Origin: Azospirillum picis
Lineage (GTDB): Bacteria > Pseudomonadota > Alphaproteobacteria > Azospirillales > Azospirillaceae
Length of the DNA: 64,000 bases
Assembly (NCBI RefSeq): GCF_017876115.1
Contig: NZ_JAGINO010000009.1
Coordinates: 62,001 to 126,000, forward strand
Direction: 5' to 3'
Shown piece by piece: positions 53,101-61,724 of the stretch. Under the pieces are notes generated by a model. The model was not told where the DNA came from, did no database searches, and worked only from the letters and a program-made list of their open reading frames with translations. The position numbers were made by a program, and so were the translations under genes. Within the stretch, counting starts at the first letter, position 1, and each line of letters starts with the position of its first letter.

Positions 53101-53194
53101 CGGCCTGCTGGCGCCAGCGCTCCATCCCCAGCGCCGCCTGCGCGGAATCGAAAGGCTTCGGCAAGGGGGTGGAAAACGGGAGGGGGCTGGCCAT
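50177..53194 (-). CDS. glnE: Bifunctional glutamine synthetase adenylyltransferase/deadenylase
   Basis: A 1005-residue nitrogen-control enzyme that adds and removes AMP on glutamine synthetase. The first nucleotidyltransferase domain has LGMGKLGGRELNYSSDIDL, followed by IVLYD. The second has AMGKLGSRQLTVTSDIDL, followed by IVIYD. The central and C-terminal helical regions are typical, with VGRGGIREIEFFAQTQQL and YARGGLIDIEFITQYLQL. The PII protein and glutamine control the two activities. bcp follows with an ATGA overlap. The gene is divergent from a large AsmA-like protein. Confidence 0.97.
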   Translation of the reverse strand: MASPLPFSTPLPKPFDSAQAALGMERWRQQAAMAEPETRAWAEGFAGSADGRALIEAVCGNSPYLSHTLTRELSFVAGVMREGFDAAFAALIASLRADHGEERSMDRLMAGLRVAKRRAALLIALADIAGAWPLDRVTGALSDMAETGVQLAANFLLRRAGEAGTLTLPDPQRPWIGSGLIILGMGKLGGRELNYSSDIDLIVLYDDAVVQTPQPDNLARTFIRLARDLVRIMDERTRDGYVFRTDLRLRPDPGATPLAVSVSAAEIYYGSVGQNWERAAMIKARPVAGDPEAGAAFLRFLEPFVWRRHLDFAAIQDIHSIKRQINAHKGHREVTVNGHDIKVGRGGIREIEFFAQTQQLIFGGRDPRLRVAPTLRANQALCEVGRVPQQTVEELAEAYHFLRRVEHRIQMIDDQQTHRIPADDDGVAHLATFLGYDDTAAFRAELLAKLGQVEDRYAELFEEAPSLSGPGNLVFTGTDPDPGTVETLAGMGYADPPRVISVVSAWHRGRYRATRSGRARELLTELTPALLSALAKTPAPDTALMKFDDFLGKLPAGVGLFSLFVANPWLLELVAEIMGTAPQLSATLSRNPSLLDAVLSPDFFDPLPGKEEGLAADHARVMGAARDFEDALTLARRWTNDQRFRAGVHILRGITDGDRCGAFLADLADIVVPDLAARVEEEFVQRHGRIPGAAWVVVAMGKLGSRQLTVTSDIDLIVIYDVPAAADGGASLSDGAKPLSPNEYYIKLTQRLTNAITAPMGDGRLYEVDMRLRPSGNAGPLATALGAFVKYQASDAWTWEHMALTRARVIGGDPQLAGRVAEAVRTVLTAPRDPERLLRDVADMRRRIDKEFGTANPWNVKYARGGLIDIEFITQYLQLRHGHDTPDILHVGTAKALRCAARTGALAPEVAEELESTLRLWRRVQGFLRLTTAGVLDPRQVSPSLLAGLVRAAFPEEDAAAIDFPELDRRIRAIAARAHGHYVALVEEPASHLAPSADKEDPKPS

Positions 53195-53365
53195 GGCGAC
53201 GCTCTTTCCTGCTCAAAACATGTGCAGAAAGCTGCACGCGTCGCGGCCCGCGGTCAATCCGGCCGATACACCGGCCAACTCACCGGCCAACTCACCGATG
53301 GAATTGCGCGGGGCGGATGCCCCCGCCCGCCCGCAGCGACGCAGGCGGCGGCCGGCGGGTGCCCC

Positions 53366-56300
53366 ATGATTCGCCGCACCACGAAGATCGTCGCCGTCGC
53401 CCTGACCGGCGTGGCGGCGACGGCGGTGGCCGCGGGCGGGCTGCTGGCCTGGCGGCTGTCGCAGGGACCGATCGAGCTCGATCCGCTGATCCCCTACATC
53501 GAGCAGGCGCTGAGCGATTCCGACGGACGGTTCCGCGTCGATATCGGCGAACTGGTGCTGTCGCTGGAGGATGAGCGGGGACTGGACGGCCGGTCGTCCG
53601 GCGGCGCGCGCCGGCTCGACCTGCGGGCGCGGCGGGTCCAGGCGCTGAACGCCGAAGGGGGGGAACTGGCGGCCGTGCCGGAGATGGGCATCGGCCTGTC
53701 CATTCCGGCGCTGCTCCGCGGCACCCTGTCGCCGACGCGGCTCGACCTGGTGCGCCCGCGCCTGACCGTGCTGCGGCGCGCGGACGGCAGCCTGGCCTTC
53801 GACGTGCGGGCAGACGGCAACGCCACCGCCCGGAGGAGCGAGACCGAGCCCGACCCGCTGGAGGAGGTGCTCGCCAGCCTGCGCCAGCCGCCTGCCATCG
53901 ACCGGCCGCTGGGCCTGCTGCGCCGGCTTTCGGTGCTCGGTGCCGACCTGACGGTCGAGAACCGCATGCTCGACCTGTCCTGGCACGCCAAGCGGGCCGA
54001 CGTCATCCTGGACCGCGACGCCCTCGGCACGCAGGCCCAGGCCCGGCTGACGCTCGACCTCGCCCGCGGCGGAACCGACCCTGCCCGTCCGGGGTCCCAG
54101 GCCGACGTGACGGTCGCCGCCACCGGGCGCTACGACAATGCCGCCGGCACCTCGGAGCTGTCGCTGGCGGTGGACGGTCTGGAGCCGGCCGCGCTGTCGC
54201 GCATCGGCCCGGCGATGGCGCCGCTGGCCGCGGTCAGGCTGCCGCTGTCCGGCACCGTCACCGCACGGCTCGACCAGCGCTTCGACCCGTCATGGCTGAC
54301 GGTAGACCTGCGGGGCGGGACCGGGACCCTCGACCTGCCGCAACTGCGCCCGGAGCCGGTCGACGTGCGCGGGCTGGACCTGCGGGGCAGCCTGGATGTC
54401 GCGGCGCGCCGCCTCGCCGTCGAGTCGCTGTCGCTGCGGGCGCTGGGACCCGACCCGGCCTCGCCGGTCGCCCTGACCGCGAAGGGCGAGCTGACCGAGG
54501 ACGGCGACGGCCGCCGCCATGCCCGGGCCGACCTGTCGCTGACGGCGGGCGGGCAAACCGCCGGCCTGTCCCTGTCGGGCGAGCAGGCGGCGGGCGGCGG
54601 CGGGCGGGCGGCGGCGCGGCTGGCGGAGGTCGTTCCGTCGGCGCTTGCCGGCCTGGCGCCGGCGCTGGCCCCGCTGGCGGCGGCGGCGCTGCCGCTGTCC
54701 GGCACGCTGGACGTCGCCTTCGACCCGTCGCTGCAGCCCACCGGCGGCCGCGCCGACCTGACCGCCGGCCGCGGCCTGCTGCGCCTGCCGGCGCAGTTCG
54801 AGGCGCCGGTGCCGGTCGCCTCCGCCAGCCTGCGCCTCCAGGGCGACCGCGACCTCGTCAGGCTCGACGGGCTGTCTCTGGTGCTCGGCGACGACGGCGG
54901 CCCGCAGCCGCGCGTCGAGGCCACCGCCACCGCCAGGCGCCAGGGCGACGGCATGGCGGTGGAGGCCCAGGCGACGGCCCGCGGCGTGCCGGTCGACGGC
55001 CTGCGCCGCTACTGGCCGGTGACCGCCGGGCCCAACGCGCGGGAATGGGTGACCAGCAACCTGTCGCACGGCACGGTGACCGAGGCGCGGGCGGAGGTGG
55101 CGCTCACCGTGCCGGTGGCCTCGCCGGTGAAGCCCGAGCTGACGCGCTTCGGGGCCAGCATCGCCGGCGAGGACGTCACGGTCCGCTACTTCCATGACCT
55201 GACGCCGGTGACCGGCGCCGGGGTGGAGGCGGCGACCGACGGCAAGACCTTCACCATCACCACCAAGGGCGGGCGGATCCCCAACCCCAAGTCGGGCGAC
55301 ATCGAACTGGGCGCCGGCAAGGTGGTGATCGGCGGCCTCGACGTCGGCAAGGAGACGATGGACATCCGGCTGCCGGTCCAGGGGCCGGTGCGCTCCATCC
55401 TGACCCTGATCGACATGCCGCCGCTGGGCTATCCGACCAAGCTGGAGATGGATCCGGCGCGGACGCAGGGCACCGCCGAGGCGCAGCTCCATTTCGCCTT
55501 CCCGCTGCTGGTCGACCTGAAGACCGAACAGCTCGACCTGGAGGTCGCCGGCAAGCTGCACAAGGTGGGGGTCGAGAAGGTGGCGGCGGGGCTGACCGCC
55601 ACCGAGGGGGAGCTGTCGCTGGCGCTCGACCTCAAGGCGATGGAGATCAAGGGCAACGCCAAGCTGGACGGCATCCCCGTCGCCATCGAGTGGAAGGAGT
55701 CCTTCGACAGCGCCGCCAAGGGCCCGCGCACCCGCATCGCGGTGAAGGGGGAGGCCGGCGCCGACGACCTGCGCGCCCACGGCATCGACCTGGAGGACCG
55801 GGTCCAGGGTCCGTTCGGCGCCGACGTCCTGTTCACGGTCGATCGCCGCCACAAGCTGCTGCTGACCGCCGGCCTGAACCTGGAAAAGACCCGGCTGTCG
55901 ATCGACGAGCTGGCTTGGCGCAAGCCGGCCGGCCGGCCGGGCACCGGCAAGCTGACGCTGGAGTTCGACAAGGACCGCCCGGCCCGCATCAGCAACCTGA
56001 CCGTCGACGCGGGGGACCTGCACGCGGTCGCCAACCTGGAGCTGGCCGACGGCGGCAAGCGGGTGGCGCGGGTGCAGGCGCCGGTGTTCAAGCTGGGCGA
56101 GACCGACCTGCGCGCCGACGTGACCGTGCTGCCGCCGGCGGCGCCGGGCGGCCCCGCCGGCGGCTATTCCGGCACCATCGCCGGCACCAGCCTCGATGCC
56201 CGCGGCCTGACCGGCAAGGCGCAGCCGGACGCCCCGCCCGGCGCCGCCAAGCCGCCGCCGAAGGTCGAGGCGGGGGACGGCCGCAAGACGCCGCTGGACC

Positions 56301-57121
56301 TCGCCATCAAGTTCGACTCCGTGGTGTTCGGCGAAGGACGGCGGCTGCGGCAGGTCGCCGGCACCATGCGCCGCAACAGCACGGCCTGGACCCTGCTCGA
56401 CCTGGCCGGGCGTAGCGGCATCCCCGGCGACGCCGGCAGCGGCGTGTCGTTGAGCTGGCGGCCGGGTGCCCAGGGCCAGTTCGATCTGGCCATCACCGCC
56501 GACGACCTCGGTGCCGCGCTGCGCTCGATGGACCTGAACGACCGCATGCGCGGCGGCCGCCTGCGCCTGACCGGCCGCTCGGTCGAGCCGCGCCCCGACG
56601 CGGCGATCGCCGGCAAGGCCGAGATCCGCGACTATACGCTGATCGACGTGCCGGCCCTGGCCCGCATCCTGAACGCCATCTCGCCGTCGGGCTTCGCCGA
56701 GCTGCTGGGCGGCGGCAAGGGGGTCAATTTCGGCCGGATGTCGGCGGAGTTCCGCAAGGAGGGGCGGCTTCTGACCCTGAAGGACCTGCGCACCTCGGGC
56801 TCGGCGCTCGGCCTGACGCTGGAGGGCCAGATCGACCTGGAGACCGACACCGCCAACCTGAAGGGCACCATCGTGCCGATCTACGGCCTGAACCGGCTGA
56901 TCGGGCAGATCCCGCTGCTGGGCGACGCGCTCAGCGGCGGCGAGGGCCAGGGCATCTTTTCCGCCACCTGGCACGTCCAGGGACCGCTGTCGAACCCCGA
57001 CGTCTCGGTCAACCCGCTGGCGGTCCTGGCGCCGGGCTTCCTGCGCAACCTGTTCTTCCTGGGCGGCGACGGCGTGGCGGCGCCGGACACGGCGCCGCCG
57101 CCGGAATCGCACATGCGGTAG
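53366..57121 (+). CDS. Large AsmA/DUF3971-like envelope protein
   Basis: A 1251-residue protein from ATG 53366 (MIRRTTKIVAVALTGVAATA). An N-terminal membrane anchor is followed by a very long beta-rich periplasmic region. It contains the YhdP/AsmA signatures: PIELDPLIPYIEQALSDSDG near the N-terminus, PNAREWVTSNLSHGTVTEA in the middle and GLNRLIGQIPLLGDALSGGE near the end. The C-terminal region resembles the AsmA-like domain. Members are thought to carry lipids between inner and outer membranes. Upstream, the 170-base gap has a short tandem repeat (CACCGGCCAACT units). Confidence 0.93.
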   Translation: MIRRTTKIVAVALTGVAATAVAAGGLLAWRLSQGPIELDPLIPYIEQALSDSDGRFRVDIGELVLSLEDERGLDGRSSGGARRLDLRARRVQALNAEGGELAAVPEMGIGLSIPALLRGTLSPTRLDLVRPRLTVLRRADGSLAFDVRADGNATARRSETEPDPLEEVLASLRQPPAIDRPLGLLRRLSVLGADLTVENRMLDLSWHAKRADVILDRDALGTQAQARLTLDLARGGTDPARPGSQADVTVAATGRYDNAAGTSELSLAVDGLEPAALSRIGPAMAPLAAVRLPLSGTVTARLDQRFDPSWLTVDLRGGTGTLDLPQLRPEPVDVRGLDLRGSLDVAARRLAVESLSLRALGPDPASPVALTAKGELTEDGDGRRHARADLSLTAGGQTAGLSLSGEQAAGGGGRAAARLAEVVPSALAGLAPALAPLAAAALPLSGTLDVAFDPSLQPTGGRADLTAGRGLLRLPAQFEAPVPVASASLRLQGDRDLVRLDGLSLVLGDDGGPQPRVEATATARRQGDGMAVEAQATARGVPVDGLRRYWPVTAGPNAREWVTSNLSHGTVTEARAEVALTVPVASPVKPELTRFGASIAGEDVTVRYFHDLTPVTGAGVEAATDGKTFTITTKGGRIPNPKSGDIELGAGKVVIGGLDVGKETMDIRLPVQGPVRSILTLIDMPPLGYPTKLEMDPARTQGTAEAQLHFAFPLLVDLKTEQLDLEVAGKLHKVGVEKVAAGLTATEGELSLALDLKAMEIKGNAKLDGIPVAIEWKESFDSAAKGPRTRIAVKGEAGADDLRAHGIDLEDRVQGPFGADVLFTVDRRHKLLLTAGLNLEKTRLSIDELAWRKPAGRPGTGKLTLEFDKDRPARISNLTVDAGDLHAVANLELADGGKRVARVQAPVFKLGETDLRADVTVLPPAAPGGPAGGYSGTIAGTSLDARGLTGKAQPDAPPGAAKPPPKVEAGDGRKTPLDLAIKFDSVVFGEGRRLRQVAGTMRRNSTAWTLLDLAGRSGIPGDAGSGVSLSWRPGAQGQFDLAITADDLGAALRSMDLNDRMRGGRLRLTGRSVEPRPDAAIAGKAEIRDYTLIDVPALARILNAISPSGFAELLGGGKGVNFGRMSAEFRKEGRLLTLKDLRTSGSALGLTLEGQIDLETDTANLKGTIVPIYGLNRLIGQIPLLGDALSGGEGQGIFSATWHVQGPLSNPDVSVNPLAVLAPGFLRNLFFLGGDGVAAPDTAPPPESHMR

Positions 57122-57140
57122 GGCGGCGCCCCCTGCCCGC

Positions 57141-58409
57141 TCAGCCCACCTTCACCAGCGCGTGGCGCTTCTTGCCGGCGCTGAGCTTCACCACGCCGTC
57201 GGCGTTCAGGTCGGCGGCGGTCGCCTTGGCCGCCTCGTCGGCGATCGGGCCGTCGTTCAGCTTGGCGCCGCCGCCCTTGATCAGGCGGCGCGCCTCGCCC
57301 TTCGACGCCGCCAGCCCGGCGGCGACCAGCAGGTCGACCACCGGCAGGCCGGCATCGAGATCGGCGCGCGCGACCTCGATGCTGGGCAGCCCCTCGGCGG
57401 CGGCCCCTTCCTCGAAGGCGCGGCGCGCGGTCTCGGCGGCCTCCTGCGCGGCCTCCTCGCCGTGGGCCAGCCGGGTGACCTCGTTGGCCAGCACCTTCTT
57501 GGCCTCGTTGATCCCGGCGCCCTCAAGGCTCTCCAGCCGGGCGATCTCGTCGAGCGGCAGCTCGGTGTACAGGCGCAGGAAGCGGCCGACGTCGGCATCC
57601 TCGGTGTTGCGCCAGTACTGCCAGAAATCATAGGCGCCGAGCTTGTCGGCGGTCAGCCACACCGCGCCCGCCGCGGTCTTGCCCATCTTGGCGCCGGACG
57701 AGGTGGTGAGCAGCGGCGTGGTAAGGCCGAACAGTTCCGCCCCGTCGGTGCGGCGGCCGAGCTCGACGCCGTTGACGATGTTGCCCCACTGGTCCGACCC
57801 GCCCATCTGCAGCACGCAGCCGTGGCGCCGCTTCAGCTCGACGAAGTCGTAGGCCTGGAGGATCATGTAGTTGAATTCCAGGAAGGTCAGCGGCTGCTCG
57901 CGGTCGAGGCGCAGCTTGACCGACTCGAAGCTCATCATGCGGTTGATGGTGAAATGGCGCCCGATGTCGCGCAGCAGCGGGATGTATTTCAGCTCGTCCA
58001 GCCAATCGGCGTTGTTGGCCATCACCGCGTCGGTCGGGCCGTCGCCGAAGGTGAGATAGCGGCCGAAGATGCGCTTGATGCCGGCCATGTTGGCGGCGAT
58101 GACCTCGTCGGTCAGCAATTGCCGCGCCTCGTCCTTGCCCGACGGGTCGCCGATCTTGGTGGTGCCGCCGCCCATCAGCACGATCGGCTTGTGACCGGTC
58201 TTCTGCAGCCAGCGCAGCATCATGATCGGCAGCAGGCTGCCGACATGCAAGGAATCGGCGGTGCAGTCGAAGCCGATATAGGCGACGATCGGCCCCTTCT
58301 GCGCCCGCTCGTCCAGCGTGGCGAGGTCGGTGCACTGGTGGATGAATCCGCGCTCCTGGAGCGTACGCAGAAACGCCGAGGAGGGGACCGGGGAGTTGGT
58401 CGTCGTCAT
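57141..58409 (-). CDS. tyrS: Tyrosyl-tRNA synthetase
   Basis: A 422-residue class I synthetase. The HIGH-like motif is in [12 protein letters not shown] and the KMSKS-like motif is [28 protein letters not shown], then [14 protein letters not shown], bind tyrosine and tRNA. An S4 RNA-binding domain lies at the C-terminus ([18 protein letters not shown]). ATG 58409 begins [11 protein letters not shown] and is the right length; a longer frame upstream is not supported. Confidence 0.97.
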   Translation of the reverse strand: MTTTNSPVPSSAFLRTLQERGFIHQCTDLATLDERAQKGPIVAYIGFDCTADSLHVGSLLPIMMLRWLQKTGHKPIVLMGGGTTKIGDPSGKDEARQLLTDEVIAANMAGIKRIFGRYLTFGDGPTDAVMANNADWLDELKYIPLLRDIGRHFTINRMMSFESVKLRLDREQPLTFLEFNYMILQAYDFVELKRRHGCVLQMGGSDQWGNIVNGVELGRRTDGAELFGLTTPLLTTSSGAKMGKTAAGAVWLTADKLGAYDFWQYWRNTEDADVGRFLRLYTELPLDEIARLESLEGAGINEAKKVLANEVTRLAHGEEAAQEAAETARRAFEEGAAAEGLPSIEVARADLDAGLPVVDLLVAAGLAASKGEARRLIKGGGAKLNDGPIADEAAKATAADLNADGVVKLSAGKKRHALVKVG

Positions 58410-58807
58410 GGCCGCGATCCGGCTGTCGTTGGAACTGAAGGGCGGAAAGGAAGGCGGTCTGTTAGCACGGAACGGCCCCTGCCTCAATGCGGCGTCCCGG
58501 GACGCGGCCGCATGCCGGAGTGTCGAGGTGGCGGAACGCCACCGCCCGATCGCAGGCGGGATTGGCAAGTCAAGCCGGCCGCCCCGGGCCCGAAATCGGA
58601 GCCGGAACGATTGCAACGCAATTGACTTTGATTCGCAAAACAGTCGGCTACAACAAGCGGGGTGCCTTGACTATATTCCAGGCAGACCCACTCTCCCGAA
58701 TTGATACTGACTATCAACTCCATTAGTGCATTCGCGCGAATTTTTTATTGTCGGAGTCCTTTCCTTGTGCGAAGGTGCGGCCAATTGACTATTCTGGAGC
58801 ATCGAGC
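58410..58807. other. Intergenic region with palindromes upstream of bfr
   Basis: The 398 bases between tyrS and the first bacterioferritin gene are AT-richer from about 58610 on. Palindromes: ATTGCAACGCAAT (58610-58622), TTGATACTGACTATCAA (58701-58717) and TTCGCGCGAA (58731-58740). A Fur-like stretch, GCAATTGACTTTGATTCGC (58618-58636), overlaps the first. I see no gene here. Confidence 0.5.
58701..58717. promoter_or_regulatory. Palindromic operator candidate upstream of bfr
   Basis: TTGATACTGACTATCAA is a perfect 6-base inverted repeat with a 5-base spacer, about 90 bases upstream of the bacterioferritin start. The spacing differs from an Fnr box. An iron- or redox-responsive regulator is a reasonable candidate given the downstream genes. 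Confidence 0.4.
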
Positions 58808-59290
58808 ATGCAAGGCGATCAAGGGGTTTTGGACCGTCTGAACAAACTCCTCACCGGGGAGTTGAGCGCGGCCGATCAGTATCTGGCTCACGCCCGCACG
58901 ATGGAGGACATGGGCCTCAAGGCGATCGCCGAGCGCATCTCGCACGAGCGGACCGAGGAACTGGAGCATGCCGACAAGCTGATCCGCCGCATCCTGTTCC
59001 TGGAAGGCACCCCCGACGTCTCCAGCCGCGACCCGCTGCGCATCGGCAAGACCGTGCCGGACATGCTGCGCAACGACCTGACGCTGGAATACGAGGTCGT
59101 CGCCGCGCTGAAGGACGTCATCGCCTATTGCGAGCAGGTGAAGGACTACGACACCCGCCGCATCCTGGTCGAACTGCTGTACGACACCGAGGAAGACCAC
59201 GCCCACTGGCTGGAGCAGCAGCTCAACCTGATCGACCTCATGGGCGTGCAGAACTACCTGCAATCGGCCATGGGCGGCCTGTCGGGCTGA
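58808..59290 (+). CDS. bfr: Bacterioferritin, ferroxidase-type subunit
   Basis: A 160-residue bacterioferritin. All ferroxidase ligands of the E. coli enzyme have equivalents: Glu18, Glu51, His54, Glu94, Glu128 and His131 (E. coli 127 and 130, one insertion). The haem-binding Met52 is replaced by Leu (EELEHAD). It can oxidise Fe(II) but should not bind the inter-subunit haem. The neighbouring gene has the opposite set of residues, so the two form a heteromeric shell. ATG 58808 was chosen for the family length. Confidence 0.94.
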   Translation: MQGDQGVLDRLNKLLTGELSAADQYLAHARTMEDMGLKAIAERISHERTEELEHADKLIRRILFLEGTPDVSSRDPLRIGKTVPDMLRNDLTLEYEVVAALKDVIAYCEQVKDYDTRRILVELLYDTEEDHAHWLEQQLNLIDLMGVQNYLQSAMGGLSG

Positions 59291-59304
59291 GGGAGGACGC
59301 GACC

Positions 59305-59784
59305 ATGAAGGGCAACAGCGACGTCATCGTCCAGCTTCAGATCGTCCTCAAGGACCAACTGACGCAGATCAACCAGTATTTCCTGCACGCCCGCATGCTG
59401 AAGAACTGGGGCGTCAGGGCGCTGGGCAAGTGGGAGTACCACGCCTCCATCGAGGTGATGAAGAGCGCCGACGAGATCATCGAGCGCATCCTGTTCATCG
59501 AGGCGATCCCCAACCTCCAGGATCTCGGCAAGCTGCGCATCGGCGAGGACGTGCCGGAAATCCTGGCGAGCGACCTCACCGCCGAGCGCGAGGCCCGCGA
59601 CCGCATCGCCGCCGCCATCGCCGTCTGCGAGGAGAAGGCCGACTACGTGTCGCGCGACGAGCTGTCGGAGATCCTCGAGGAGTCCGAGGAGCGCATCGAC
59701 TACCTCGAAACCCAGCTCAGCCTGATCGACGACATCGGCCTGCCGAACTACATCCAGTCGGCGATGGGCGAGTTCAAGGACTGA
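59305..59784 (+). CDS. bfr: Bacterioferritin, haem-type subunit
   Basis: A 159-residue bacterioferritin. Haem ligand Met52 is present in VMKSAD, but most ferroxidase ligands are changed: Gln18, Val51, Ser54, Ser127 and Arg130, with only Glu94 kept. It cannot oxidise iron by the standard centre and likely supplies haem for electron release from the core. It is the complement of the preceding gene, 14 bases away with a GGGAGG ribosome-binding site, so the pair is co-transcribed. Such two-subunit bacterioferritins are known from Magnetospirillum and Pseudomonas. Confidence 0.94.
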   Translation: MKGNSDVIVQLQIVLKDQLTQINQYFLHARMLKNWGVRALGKWEYHASIEVMKSADEIIERILFIEAIPNLQDLGKLRIGEDVPEILASDLTAEREARDRIAAAIAVCEEKADYVSRDELSEILEESEERIDYLETQLSLIDDIGLPNYIQSAMGEFKD

Positions 59785-59802
59785 AGCCACCTCCGGGGAT
59801 TA

Positions 59803-59905
59803 CCCCCCTCCCCCGCCCGGCTCCCGCACAAAGCTCCGCTTTGTGCTGACGCCGCAGGCGGACCGCAGGTCCGCCGAGAGCGGGGGAAGGGTCGGGGTGG
59901 GGGCA
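59803..59905. repeat. Dispersed palindromic repeat downstream of bfr
   Basis: Arms CCCCCTCCCCCGCCCGGCTC and GAGCGGGGGAAGGGTCGGGG are complementary with mismatches. Inside is a nested hairpin (CACAAAGC/GCTTTGTG) and another (GCGGAC/GTCCGC). It shares arm design with the element at 32460-32577 and lies between convergent genes, where it could act as a terminator. Confidence 0.75.
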
Positions 59906-59926
59906 ACGGCAACAGACCCGCCCCCT

Positions 59927-60586
59927 TCACACCCGCCCGAGAATCTCTTCCGCCAGCGCCTGCATCTCCGCCGCCGCCTGGGTCTTGCGTGCGGCCTCCG
60001 TCACCGACAGCCCGGTCATCAGGGTGCCGGCATAGGCGGTGCGGTTGCCGACCTGGGCCGCGGCCAACTCCACCGCCGGCGGGGCCACCAGGTCGTGCAC
60101 CTTGCCGATCAGCTCGTCGGCGATGCGGGCGCGCGGCGGCACCCGGTTCAGCACCAGCAGCAGGCGGCGCTTTTCCTGCGCGGCCAGTTCGATCGTCGGG
60201 TGCACGGCCCACAGGTCCATCGGGCTCGGCTGCACCGGCGCCACCACCAGCGACGCGGCGCGAACGGCGATCCGCGCCTCGGTCTGCGCGTGGGGCGGGC
60301 TGTCCACCACCACGATGTCATGGCCGCGCGCCAGCTTCTCGACCTCCGCCTGGGTGCGCCAGCCGGTGATCTGGATGTGGGTGAAGCCGGGCTGGCCGCC
60401 CGTCGCCTCGGCGCGGACGGCGTGCCAGCGGGTCAGGCTGCCCTGCGGGTCGATGTCGACGGTGGCGACGCGGTGGCCGAGCTGCGCCCAGGCGATCGCC
60501 AAATGGGCGGCCAGCGTGGTCTTGCCGGCGCCGCCCTTCTGCTGCGCCACGGTGAAGACCTTGCCCGCCATGCCCGCACCCATCAT
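59927..60586 (-). CDS. ParA/MinD-family ATPase
   Basis: A 219-residue deviant Walker ATPase. The P-loop is QQKGGAGKTTLAAHLA with the signature Lys, followed by VATVDIDPQGSL and IVVVDSPPHAQTE. It lacks an HTH, so it is not a ParA that binds DNA via an N-terminal domain. It has no parB or parS nearby. Orphan ParA-like proteins position cellular cargoes such as chemosensory arrays or carboxysomes; the cargo here is unknown. ATG 60586 is used, ATG 60571 is the alternative. Confidence 0.88.
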   Translation of the reverse strand: MMGAGMAGKVFTVAQQKGGAGKTTLAAHLAIAWAQLGHRVATVDIDPQGSLTRWHAVRAEATGGQPGFTHIQITGWRTQAEVEKLARGHDIVVVDSPPHAQTEARIAVRAASLVVAPVQPSPMDLWAVHPTIELAAQEKRRLLLVLNRVPPRARIADELIGKVHDLVAPPAVELAAAQVGNRTAYAGTLMTGLSVTEAARKTQAAAEMQALAEEILGRV

Positions 60587-60728
60587 GTTGTGACCGGAGA
60601 TTCCGCGGCTCCCTCAATAACCTTCGGCATGGCACCGGTGCAACCGCGCGAATTGACACTCCGCACCCGATGCCGGATTTGAGATGCGTGAATTGAAAGA
60701 GGGGCGCCGGAGCCTCTAGAAAGACGCC

Positions 60729-61724
60729 GTGACCGACCATACCGCACCCGATACCGGCGAGAAGCGCCCGGCGCTGATCCCGACCACCCCCGCCGGGCTT
60801 GCCCGCGCGGGCGAATTGCTGCGCGCCGGCCGTCTGGTCGCCTTCCCGACCGAAACGGTCTACGGGCTGGGCGCCGATGCCACCGACGACCGCGCGGTCG
60901 CGGCGATCTTCGCCGCCAAGGGCCGGCCGCAGTTCAACCCGCTGATCGCCCATGTCCCCGACCTGGCCGCCGCCCAGTCCTGGGGCATGTTCGACGACCG
61001 CGCCTACGAGCTGGCCCAGCAGTTCTGGCCCGGCCCGCTGACCATGGTGCTGCCGCGCCCGGCCAACTCCGCCCTGTCGCTGCTGGTCAGCGCCGGGCTC
61101 GACAGCATCGCCATCCGCGTGCCGGGCCACCCGGTGGCGCAGGCCATCCTGCGCGCCGCCGGCCGGCCGATCGCCGCCCCCAGCGCCAACCGCTCCGGCG
61201 CCGTCAGCCCGACCACGCCGCAGCATGTGCTGGAGAGCCTGGGCGACCGGGTCGACGCGATCGTCACCGGCGGCAAATGCCTGGTCGGCGTGGAATCGAC
61301 CGTCATCGACCTGACCGGACCGGAGGCGGTGCTGCTGCGCCCCGGCGCCGTGCTGCCCGACGAGATGGAGCGGCTGATCGGCCCGGTCCGCATCTCGGCC
61401 GGCGATCCCAACGCCCCGAAGTCGCCTGGCCAGTTGGAAAGCCACTACGCCCCCAGCGCTGCGGTGCGCCTGAACGCCGCCTCGGCGGAAGAGGATGAGG
61501 CCTTCCTGACCTTCGGCCCCGACCGCTTCGTCTTCGGCGGCACCACCCGGCTGAACCTGAGCCTGGAGGGCGACCTCGACGAGGCGGCGGCCAACCTGTT
61601 CTCGCACCTGCGCACGCTCGACGAGAGCGGCGCGAACCGCATCGCCGTGATGCCGGTCCCCGAGGTCGGGCTCGGCATCGCCATCAACGACCGGCTGCGC
61701 CGGGCGGCGGCGCCGCGGGGATGA
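60729..61724 (+). CDS. Threonylcarbamoyl-AMP synthase (Sua5/YwlC type)
   Basis: A 331-residue enzyme that makes threonylcarbamoyl-AMP for t6A37 tRNA modification. The YrdC domain has RLVAFPTETVYGLGADATDD and KGRPQFNPLIAHV, and the ATP-binding loop SANRSGAVSPTTPQHV. A C-terminal Sua5 domain (about 220-331) is present, distinguishing it from short TsaC. It begins at GTG 60729. Its 3' end overlaps the convergent LysR gene by about 40 bases. Confidence 0.94.
   Translation: MTDHTAPDTGEKRPALIPTTPAGLARAGELLRAGRLVAFPTETVYGLGADATDDRAVAAIFAAKGRPQFNPLIAHVPDLAAAQSWGMFDDRAYELAQQFWPGPLTMVLPRPANSALSLLVSAGLDSIAIRVPGHPVAQAILRAAGRPIAAPSANRSGAVSPTTPQHVLESLGDRVDAIVTGGKCLVGVESTVIDLTGPEAVLLRPGAVLPDEMERLIGPVRISAGDPNAPKSPGQLESHYAPSAAVRLNAASAEEDEAFLTFGPDRFVFGGTTRLNLSLEGDLDEAAANLFSHLRTLDESGANRIAVMPVPEVGLGIAINDRLRRAAAPRG

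Noticed and set aside
50219..53365. Long plus-strand frame upstream of the AsmA-like protein
   Set aside because: It is the antisense of glnE; the AsmA-like start with its membrane anchor is at 53366.
58701..58717. Fnr box upstream of bfr
   Set aside because: The half-sites TTGAT/ATCAA are present but are 7 bases apart instead of 4, so it is listed only as an unknown palindrome.
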